NCBI GenBank assembly: GCA_029721515.1
Contig: CM056553.1
Location: forward strand, 5,494,849-5,558,848
Length of the DNA: 64,000 nucleotides
From: Synanceia verrucosa
Lineage: Eukaryota; Chordata; Actinopteri; Perciformes; Synanceiidae
Reading direction: 5' to 3'
Shown one piece after another: positions 23,896-35,800 of this stretch. Below the pieces are notes generated by a model. That model saw nothing but the letters and a program-made list of their open reading frames with translations, was not told the origin of the DNA and searched no databases. Numbering within the stretch: the first letter of the stretch is position 1; the number at the start of each line of letters is the position of its first letter. The translations under genes were made by a program, and so were the position numbers.

Positions 23896-26800
23896 TCACA
23901 TTCCATTGTAGGCTGGTCCGCCGCCTCCTTCAGGCACCACCCAGTTGATGTTCTGGCTCGGGTCCTTGATGTCACAGGTCTTACAGTGGACACAGTTCTG
24001 AGCGTTTATCTGCAATCTCATCCCTTCTCCAGTTTCCATGGGAACGTATTCGTACACTCCTGGTGGAGAGGAGAAGGTAAACTAGTTGGAAAACAAGACA
24101 AGACACTGAAACAAAGGAAGTGAAATATTCCCCTTTATTTCACATTCCACTGATTTGTTTAGATTACTAGGAAAATGTTTTAACCATGAGGAACTGACAG
24201 GGATCCCACATGTCCTGGAAAATGTGGAAAATGATAATACGGCATAATAATGCAAGTACACCCATTCAAAAGCGATAGATTTAAGTTTCTTAAGCATATT
24301 CCACATTGTAATGAAAATGTCAAGAACTTTTAAATATCCTAAATAAATAAAAAAAATGGACTCTGTCTTTTTTTCCCAAAAATTGGACTCAAATTAAAAA
24401 AAAAAATAATAAAATAAATCACAAAACAACAACAAAAACGACCCTATTTCCTATTTTACTCAAAAACCACACAACTGAAACAATAAATAAAACGAATTAT
24501 TAAGTCTCTGTAAACAAAATTGCACTTAGTATAACAAGAATATATACAATAATTTTTTTTTCCAGCTGGGAAAACTGGACTGGATGGTTGTTTCAGGTGA
24601 GCGTGAAATTATCGTTGCCACCACTTTCAAACAAATATGACACACTAGCTCACCTTGCTCATTCTGTTTAAATCAGAAATGTTCCCACACTGGAGCTGTG
24701 GCATTCAGCTTTGATACCATGGCTTTTATTATTCCTACTAATTCCTCCTCCTTACCTTGCTCTCTTCTCCTAACCAGACTCACCTGCTACAGCTGCACCC
24801 CCTACTGAGACAAAGAGACAGGATGACTGACAGGAGGGCTCACTCCGTTCATTATCTGTGGAACCAACGTGCCCAGGTGTTGAAAAAAAATGCACAGAGT
24901 GAACCCTCCTGTCATCCAGCCTGTTTGGTAGAGACAGACAAGGAAAAACAAACAAGCATACACATGCGATATATTGAGGTCGGAAAAATGATTAAGTTTG
25001 TTTTTATTTATGGTGCGATTATTGATTTACTGATTATTGTGACAGGCCTGTGTACGAGGATCACCTGGGGGTCATATCCTTAATCGCTTCAATGATGTTG
25101 ATGCTGTAATTTCTGCAAACACTTCACAGTGCCACAAAATGAGTGGTGTTTGTATTTTCTGTTCTATGCTGCCTCCTGCAGAACCTACATCTCACACTGT
25201 AATTTAATTAGGATGCTATCGTACTGAACAAAGGATTCTCAAGTATGATTTCTATCAGATTTCACTGTTGATATTTTGAAATGCGTGCCCTTTAACTTCC
25301 AAGGAGAAATTACAGCGATAAAACCCGGCTGAAAACATGACTGTTTTTGATTCTGATTTCACAGCAAAATTAAGGAAAATCTTATCCAATTCATTTTAAA
25401 AATAAATGACAGTGTTAATAAACTTGATTAACTGGTGACAAGATCACTATCAAGTGCATTTTAAATTATATTTGATAAAAGGGCAGCCACTTTTTTTTTT
25501 TTTTTTGTTTAATTTTTAGGACATTTAATTAACTAACCAAAAACTAACTAATTAACAATCCAAACGTGTTCAGAAGTGGTTCACTCGCTCGTGGCGGTCT
25601 TACCTGCGGGGCAGAAGCGCTGCTCAGGACCGTCATATATGGCCAGGTTCCTCTCGACCGGGACGCTGTCATTCTTCAGGGTGAGGTGGGGGGGCTGGTC
25701 TCCCTCGTGGTTGGTGCCGCTCAGAGCCACGGAGGAGAGCAGGTCAAAGCTTATCTTGCCGTCAGGCTTGGGGTATTCGATCGGCGTGCAGTCTTTAGCT
25801 GGTTTCAGCTGGTTTGCATCCAGGCCTGAGAGAGATCGAGCAGAGACGGTTACCAAATATTGACTTTCTCTGCTGAGATAAGATGACCTCATGCCTCAAC
25901 TAAACATAAACCAATGGCATTGTGCTATAACTGCACTGACAAGCTACACTGCACCAATACACAAGCAATACTCTTCATATATTCAGCTGTAGCTGTTTTC
26001 TTCAAAATTAATGATGTCAGAAGGTGAAGTTGTGTTCTCTGCACTGACGCAGATGAAAACTGAAGAAAAACAACTCATTTCCACATGATTAGTCTTTGTC
26101 TTGGTGTTATTTTTGTCAACTATTTATTATTTAGACTTAGTCCTACGTCATGTGAGTTCATATTTTTTAGTTTTCTCCCATGCCCTGCTGTTAGTTTTGT
26201 TCACTTTAATGTCTGGAGCCACATTGTTGTTTTGTGTTTGTATCTAAAACATCATGTGAATACATGTATACACATTAAAGCAGGTTTTAGGACATTTTTA
26301 AGACAAATGAATATAATTTAAAGCCCAAAAAAATAGTCAATTTATTCCCGACCAATATGGAGATTTGAGGCCGATATCAATATTTAGCAGGAAAAAAAAT
26401 CTGATGACTGATTAATCGCCGAAGATAACTTTCAATGATATAAACAGAAAGCATAACACTTTTTTCTACAACTTTCAGGAACAAAAATAGTGAACCTTTT
26501 TGTAAAAAATAACACAAAATTGCAGTAAATCTCTGTATACTGTGTTTTCCTATTGGCATTAAATGCACCTTGGCATTAAAGGCACCATCAAAAATGTAAT
26601 ACCTACAGTAAATTTAAGACAGTTTAAGACCTTAAATACCTGCTTTTTAATTTACGACTTTTTAAGGAACCACGGGAAGTCTGAACTTACTGAAATGAAG
26701 CGTTACTGTGACTGAACGTAGATGATGGTGAGCATATGTATGCTGAGCTGTGAATAAATGCATCGCCAACTCCAAAATGTACCAGGCACTGGATTATTTT

Positions 26801-29800
26801 AAGCGTAGAACAAACATCCAAAAGCAGCTCGTCCCTCAGCGACTTATTAAAGTAGAAGTCGAAAGTCACTACATTAATTAAAGTAGATGAAGTCTTCCTG
26901 ACTGTACTAATTATGTGCTGCTGGTGTCGTCCTGATATGGCATCTATAATAGTTTTGTCTCATTATTGTCTTAAATATGGAAAAGAAGGCTTTCCACAAA
27001 CATACAACTTATTTGGTTTCTGACAAAATAAACACATTTAACAAATGTTTGCATTAACACTGAGCTGTACTGTGATCTCACCACAGTGTTTGAGCGTCCA
27101 CGGCTCCTTTCCTCTGAAGATCCAGTAGAAAAGTCCTGTGTAGATCATGCCACCATACAGGCCAAAGTAATTGTGGAAGGACGGCCTGATGTTTCTGACT
27201 GAACGCAGCTCTTTCCAAACCCATGAATCCTTCAAAGCCTCAGCGTATTCAGGTACATGGAGTCCTGGGAGACACAGTTCCACAAACACAGAGGTTAACG
27301 ATTTCTATTGAAATAATCCTGACACATGTCACAGTCATGTAAGCTGACGCTCCTTAAAAATTAGTGTTTGGTACAACTCTGCAGCTATAATTTGAGAGGC
27401 ATTCAATGACAAAACTCTTATTTTTATTTTGTCTTTGTGCCACAGAGAATTAACATAATTATGGAAAATTGAATCAACTTAATCTCAGTTGCGACAGAGA
27501 TTTTTTTTATTGATATACCTGAAAGATTTTGTCCCCTTCGGACCTCTGTTAAGGTTTCTCATGTTGCTCATAAAAGACTTTATTGCCTGACCTTTTCATA
27601 GCTGACAAAGGCTGCTAGCTGACATTCAACCTGCTTTGACCCAGCCTTGCTGCAGTGTTTAGATTACGTAACGTCAGAGTCTCTACACCCTGTATAGCCT
27701 GGTTTCAGTGAGCTTTACAAACTGTGGCCCCTAAGGCAATGCCTGGAATGAAATACAAACAGCTATTGATGCCTCTGCTGTCACTTTTGACATAAAATCT
27801 GTACCTGCCGTCTCTGAATCCAGGCTCTCTGCTGTGACTTTGGGGAAAATGGCCTCAGCGGCCAGCATGCCGCTCTTCATAGCTGTGTGGGTGCCTTTGA
27901 TCTTCGGGACGTTCATGAAACCGGGGCTGCAGCCGATCAGCAGCCCTCCTGGGAACGTCAGCTTTGGGATGGACTGGAGAGGAAGAAGAGAGAGTTAATG
28001 TCCACTTTTTTCATCTTTCTGAGAATTCATTTGGTCATCGTTCAACGCGAGACCAAACATAGCATAAATATGTCCATAATGTAAGCATCTTTAAATGGTT
28101 AGGGTTTCTTTCTGCAACTTATCAAATGGAGATGGAAGTGGATGCAGGTTGAGTAAGGTAGCCACATCCTCTGAGGTGTTCCCAGTATGAGGTGGGACCA
28201 CATCATCCCTAACTGGGTCTGGGTCGCCTTCCAACCTCCATGAATGAGCAGTGGCTGGGCTTACTATTAATGTTTAATGTTATTTACAAATGCACATTTC
28301 CAGAATAAATTATCATACGTACATTGTTATCATTATCATAAACAATTAAATGACTCAAGGTGTCATATAATATAATAACATCCCACTGTGTGGCTTTGTA
28401 AATTCTTTCTAGGGCTGACCCAAAAAATTTTAAGCTTTGATCGATGGCACGGGATTCGAATTAAAAAAATAAAATTCGAAGCTTTGGCCTTTTTTTTTCT
28501 TCTATGGTTTCAGTTTCACTCACTAGCTACAGACGAGAGCAAACATGTCCAAGAAGTGATCAGATTATTTGAAATGGATAAAGGTATAAGTAAGTCAACA
28601 CCCGTTAAAATATGCCACGTTGTTGTTACTGTGTGTGTTAATTGTATGTGGCGTTATGATCAGGGATTTAATATGTAGCGGCAACTTCACTCTGCCTGCA
28701 CGGACGAGCGAGCCCTGTCAGAATAAAAGCGCCGTGGCAGCACGGTTACTGGCGGTGTTTACTATCCTGTTTCCTGTTTGTTTATTTACACCCCCCGCCC
28801 CCTATCGAAGCTTAAAATATAATTAGTTTGGAGCTCCGAAGCTTCGGATGTTAAAAAGGAGGCTGAAGGTGAGCCCTAATTCTTTCATCCATAATCCTAA
28901 AATGACATTTTAATAATAACGGCACTTCATTATTCAGAGGTAAAATCTTTGTTTACTTAGCTGTGAGTTTTGTCATTAATGATGAAGCAATTTTAATTTG
29001 ATCACATCGCATACATCAAATGGCCTTATTCATCTTTGTCTTGAAAACTGTCTTGAGGCTAACAGAGGACATATTGAGAAACCAACACAGCTCAGTATCA
29101 GTCGTAGTGAAAGCTGTTGAATGAATTTAAGTATAACTCACCTGTAATCCTCCCTCGTTCAGTGCCCTGGCTCCATATGCTATCCTGCTGCCTCCCTCCA
29201 GTGTGGAAGAGATGAAGGGATGATGCTTCCAGCGCTGGAACTCCCTGAAGGGACTCAGGTAAGGGTTGGAGTAGTCTAGACCAACCTGGAGGGGGGAAAT
29301 AAAAAGGTTTAATAAAAAAAAAAGCATACCAAACCATAGACAAATATAAGTTGTTTGATCATGTTCTGAAGTGATATTCATTTTCCCTGCACTCTACCTC
29401 CCAATGTCAGCCTGTTGATGTTGATCAACAGCTACGACAGGCCTGACTCCTGAATGCATACATGCACATTTCTGCCTTACTTGCACATATACAGTTTCAG
29501 TATATGCACTCCACAAATACATAAACACACAAAGAAAAAACTGTTATTTTTATGTCACAAAATGACAGTACAGTCTTTTATCAACAAAGAGACTTTAATT
29601 TGCGAGCGCATCAATTTTAAAGCAACAGTCCCGGAGTAATGGTACACTGATGATGTGAGGACATCACCAGCCTGTCAATCGCTGCACACTCCCTCACGCC
29701 CTTTTATTAAGGAGTGTCTGTGTACTGGTCACGCATATAAACCACCACTCTGCCATGCTTAATGACTCAAGTGAGTTGAAAAACTCAATCTAAGATTATA

Positions 29801-32800
29801 GTCAAGTGGGTTTTTTTTGTTTTTTTGAAAACATAGTTACATGTTTTATTTTTATACCTCTCCTATGTGTATTCTGCTCTTATTTCTGCGTACTGAACAT
29901 ATGCTGCTGGCTGCATGAATATAATCATACAGTATCCATCAGTCTATAAATAATTCAAATCCAATTGTTTTTTTAATAAATAGAAACCAAACCAGGTAAA
30001 ATAAAGAAAATAAATATCTGTTACCTTCTTAGATTTAAATAAATTGGGAGCAATCTCAGCCCTGTATGCAGAATGGCAGCGGTATACGTAAGCAGAGTTA
30101 AAGCTAAAATTCATGCATTTGTGAGTACTTTTTTAAAATTAAATCAGACAATTACTTAGCAGTGATATGACATAAATATGAGTAGACTTCACAGGGAGGC
30201 TGTATTAGTGTTTGCTCTGCACTGATAAATAATATCAAGTGATCATGAGTTGACTATTATTTATTTACCTGCATGCATGACATCCAGGTAAACATCACTG
30301 TCAGAGTGTACACACCTCCACACATCCACTCACCACAAAGCCCAACGCCACCAGCGGCTCTCCTTCATTCAGGTGATAGAGGAAGGAGCCTCCATATGTG
30401 TTCCTGTTCAGGGGCCAGCCCACAGAATGCTCCACTCTGCCTGGCCTCCATTTCTTCTCGTCAATTGTCCACACCTGGAAAAAAAAATGGGTAAATCACC
30501 AACAACAAGAGCATTCCTTTAAGTCCATCTATTCACACACAAGGATGATGCTCGCCTTTGCTACAAAAGAGTGAGCGACTTGTATTTCTGCTTCTAATGT
30601 GACTGAAAACCTTCAGCTCATGTTATTTTCCACAACAAAAACAAAATCATCCTGAGGTGACTTCCAGCTGCATCACTGTGTGGTATGGGAGCATCACTGC
30701 AGAGAGTGGTGAAGGCTGCTGAGAAGTAGAAATGCAATGATTCGATACCGGGATCGGATATCGGCTCCAACGTTGACTAAATAGCTGGATCGGATATCTG
30801 ATGAATGAGGATGATCCAGCATACCGATACAGTCACTTCAATTCTGTTTGCAACGCCGGTTACATCATCACGCAGAGTAGGGCTGTAAAATTAACTAAAT
30901 TTTGCAAACCCCCCCCCCCCCGCTACCCTCAACTACCCCTCACAGTCACCACAACCCCGCCGATCACTCCTTGTCCTCTGACATAAAATGTGTCCAAACT
31001 GTGGACACTATTCATCTTAACAAGATTTGTGTCTATTGTTGAATCAAATCAAGTCAACAGAGCAGCGTAAACAACTATGGACAGTACTACATAAGAGGGG
31101 TGTGTCTGCTATAAGCACTGACTATTGAAACTGAACTCTGACTGTTTATGCAATGCTTCTGTCTTTTACTACTGTCTATTATGTCTTTATATATTCACTT
31201 TAATCAGGAGAAGCACTGAAACCTCCAAATAATTCATAACAATAATAAAAAAGTTCTGTTTCTGCGTCTAGCTTTAAAAACAGGATGTTACTAATATTAC
31301 TGTTTATATTTCATATCAAACACCATATGCACTGTTGTTTTTTGACACAGAGAAATGATGAAAAAATGCATTGTGTAACTCAAAAATAATCATTTGGATA
31401 ATCATGATTTAAATATTGACCAAACTAATGGTGATAATGATTTTTTCCATAATGGAGCAGCCCTAATGCAGAGCACACAGCAGCTAGTGATAAGCAAACA
31501 CACAGCAACATGCTATATTTTATATTACATTTGATAATATCTGTTTGCAGTGCACTTCACACGGAAGTGTTATTTATTTTCTTTTTTCATGTACACTTTG
31601 TTATTTGTTCATAAATAAATTAAGTACATTTATATCTGTGTTAATTTATCTTTTTTTAACAAAGCTAAATGTTTATGTCTAGCCTGATGCCTTCACTCAC
31701 ATAGTAAGGTATACAGTTCATTCATTCATCAGTATTGGGTATCGACCGATACGCTCAGCCCAGGTATTGGTACTGGGACTGGATTGGAAAAACTGGATCG
31801 GTGCATCTCTACTGACAAGATCACCAGGGGGCCTCATGCATCAATACGTGCGTAGCGTTCATACTGAGAACTGGTGAATGCTGTAATCTAGAAATCGGTG
31901 TACGCTATCAAAAATCTGAAACAGTGCGAACACCTGAATCTATGCAGCTTCCCTTGATACATCCCAATCAGCGTGGAATTGAGCGCACATGTTGGCGTCG
32001 TGGACTCCTCACTCAATACACCCACAAATACATATGCAAATTCATTTAAATAGGCTTCACGGTGAGGCTCTCCTCATCATGAGAGGAGAAAGAAGAGAAA
32101 CTTCAGGTCGTAGCCACGGTCACCTGAGTTAAAAACACAGGATTAGATGCCACATGTGCTGCTGTACCTCAGGCCAGAGGTACAGAAGTGTGAAATACAA
32201 AAAAAATCTCTTTTCCTCTGGCCGACCAATATGGAGTTTTTGAGGCCGATGCTGGTATCAATATTTAGCAGGGAAAAATAATCCAATGACTGATTAATCT
32301 CCAATAACATTTTTTTATGACTTTTTTTCAGCCCTTAATCACTTGCAACAACACTATAAATTGAAGGATAACACTTAATTTTTTTTCTACAACTGTAATT
32401 TCACAACTTTCAAGAACAAAGGCGTGAACTTTGGGAACAAAATAACATGAAAAATTGCAGTAAATCTCTGAATGCTGTGTTTTCCTATTGGTATTAAACG
32501 CACCATCTGAAAAGGTGTCATACCTACAGCAAATTTACAGTAAATTTAAGACAATTTAACACCTTAATTTAATTCACTACTCAATATTGCACATACTAGC
32601 TGATGTTGCACATTCCATATTTTTTATTGTATATATTGTATTTTTTTCATGCTGCCTTTTAAATTGCCTAATTACCTTTATTTATCTATTTTTAAATATT
32701 TTTATCTATTTTAATGTAAACACATAACAAAGCCCACTTTTATCAGTCTTGTCAGGATGGACTCATTATGAGCGAGCAGTCAAACCAGACTGAAGGGAAA

Positions 32801-35800
32801 CAAACAGAGGAGCCGCCGCTCTCATTAGCGGTTCATGTTGTTTACCTCTTTCAGGCCAATGGCGTACGTCTGCGGATCACAGTTCTCACGCAGGTTGAAG
32901 TGCTTGTAAAGCTGCTTGGCCAAGTGTCCATGACAGCCCTCTCCAAACACTGTGACTTTAGCATGGAGCTCCATCCCTCTCTCAAAAACATCCTGAACAC
33001 AAGAGAGATGAGGATTTCATGAATGATGAGCAAGTGAACATAATAATACAGAGGATAGTTAGACTGGTAGGATAACGATCACAGAATCACTTTTCATATA
33101 GAGGAAAGCAACATTTTAATTAATTAGACATGCAAGGAAAATAAATTACCTGTACAAAACCCACTGGGCCCAAAGGAGACGAAAATGAGTTTCTAGTTTC
33201 TAAATAGCAATATTAATGATACATTATTAAAATCACCTGTCCATAATTACCCTGTGTGTGACGCATTACAACATGCTGTACCCTACTGTCACATACAAAA
33301 ACTTGCACTGTTTTTTTTATTTTATTATATAGGTCACATCCACATAACAAATAGAAAAAATATGTTTTATTCATCTAATAATTGTGTTAATTCATTTGCA
33401 ATTAAAATATATTTTCTTCCTTTTTAATTAGCACATATTGTAAATATTTATTCTATTATTATTATTACTTATTCTATCATGTCACTGCTGCTGTCTATTG
33501 TTTCTTATTACTGTACTTTGTCTGTGGTGGTGTGGTGGGTGAATTTCCACCAGTGGGGGATAAATAAAAACACTATTTTATTGAAGTACATACATGAAAC
33601 TTGTGCTCTGCATTCAAGCCACGCTGTACGGGAGCAGTGGCTGCTGTACAAAGCGCCAGGGAAGCAGGTTGGTGTTAAGGGGATCGAACCCACGACCCTG
33701 AGGTTCAGGGACAACCACTCTACCTGCTGAGCTACCATAAAAACTATTCTATCAAAAGATGATGCACTTTGAGAGACAATTCTATCCTCTTTTTAAAATG
33801 AACAACCCTCCTTCATCTCATTGAACATTATATAATGACAATAAAAGCATTATATTCCATTTGAGTCACCATCCAAACTTATTTATTAAACTCCATCATG
33901 GAGAGAGAAGGCCACTTGGATGGATGGACTTGTTTTGCTCCTATTGCTTTGTGCTCCCTTTATATCCTCTGAAAGAACCAGGTCTAACCAAACTATTTAT
34001 GTCTCTCTTCTCCTGTATTTTGACAATGGGACTGCCGTTATACATTTGATTGAAAGGTTTTGTGCATACCTTTGGAGAGCCGTCTTTGGCGATGCCAACA
34101 TCATTGGTGGCAATTCCTTTGACACTTCCGTCTTCGTGAAACAAAATCTGGGCAGAAGAAAAACATTTTTGGCACAGATTGAATATAATATTCATACTTA
34201 CTGTGTGTTTGATTGGTGTGAGATGATCACCAAGTTTCTACAGTGGCCAAGAATGAATAAACCAAACACTGGCTCAAGGAGGCCGTTCATGTTTTTTAAG
34301 GAAAGATAAGCTTGTGAAACTGTGGTAACATGAGCCAGAGAGTGAAAAAAATGGAAGAGGGAGGAGTGAGCGTAGTTGGCTGCAATCTGCAAACACACCA
34401 CTAGATGCCTCCAAATCCTCCACATGGTAAACCTATAAACATCTCCAACTACATTTGAAAAGAGGAAAAAAAAGATACCTGTACTGCATGCAAATTGTTA
34501 TTCAAGAAATTCAGCCCAGTCTCACCTCAGCTGCAGCGTACCCCGGGTACAGCTCCACTCCAAGCTCCTCGGCCTGCTCCCCCAGCCAGCGCACTAAGTT
34601 GCCCAGCCTCACAATGTAGTTCCCATGGTTCACCATAGGCAGACCTACAGACAACAAGAACAAAAAACAAAAACTCAGCACAAAACAACAAACCAGTGAT
34701 AAGACGAAGCAATTTGACCAGTTTTATCTTGGCACATTTTTGCCAAGATACTTCACAGTACTTGTTGTAGTCTGGCTACCCCTACAACTGTATAATTCAC
34801 ACTGTGCCTTGGAAAAATGCTCTGTCATATCTATTCAGGTAGAGAATATGTCTGCTCGCTGCACACAACACTGAACTTTAAATGGAGATGCATTCTTTCT
34901 GTTGGTTTTGAATCAACACTTTTACCTGTTCTGAGCCTCTCAGCAGTAAATAACAGTAATATTAACAAACAGCATTTCTGACTCCTAATATTAATAATGC
35001 ATCCTCTGTTGTGCAGAATCTATTATGTGAGAACATTGAGAGCATTACACCATTTTAATAGCAAGCAGAAGGTGTTCACCTGGCAACATGGGGACAGGAA
35101 TTCTGTGTTTCTTCGTTAAAATGTTGAACACATCTTCAGTCACTGGAGTGTGCAGGGGTGCCTGTGGTAAGAGCACAGTGTGTGATAATGAGACTGGATT
35201 TTGCATACTTTCAAGAACAAAGAAGTGAACTTTGTGAACAATATTTGTGCAAAATTGCAGTAAATCTCCGAACACTGTTTTCCTATTGGCATTAAACTCA
35301 CCATCTGAAAATGTAATGCCTACAGCAAATTTATGGTGAATTACAGACAATTTAAGACCTTAATTACCTGGATTTTAATTTAAGACATTAATCAGACATT
35401 TAAGACTTTTTAAGGAACCGCTGGAACCATGACTAAGAAATGTTGAATAAGACACTGACCCCTCGTTCCTTCCAGTCAGGAAAGAGTTCCTGGAGGGCAG
35501 AAGGCTCCAGACAGGCTCCTGACAGGGTGTGAGCTCCAATCTGAGAGGCTTTCTCTACAAGGCACACTCGCAGCTCCTTCCCATGTTCATTGGCGAGCTG
35601 CTTCAGCCGAATGGCTGCTGAAAGCCCGGCGGGGCCCCCGCCTACAATCACCACATCCGCCTCATCAGCAAACCTCTCCATTTCGATCCCTGGGAAAGGA
35701 TCATATGAAAAGAAAAATATTGAGGGACCACATGATCATCGGGTCCTGTCGAAGTGTCCTTGAGCAAGACACTGAACCCCATATTGCTCCACTGGCGGCT

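Noticed and set aside
33571..33738. Possible tRNA gene on the minus strand
   Set aside because: It has A- and B-box-like sequence but no proper acceptor stem or 3' half, and runs into a SINE body.
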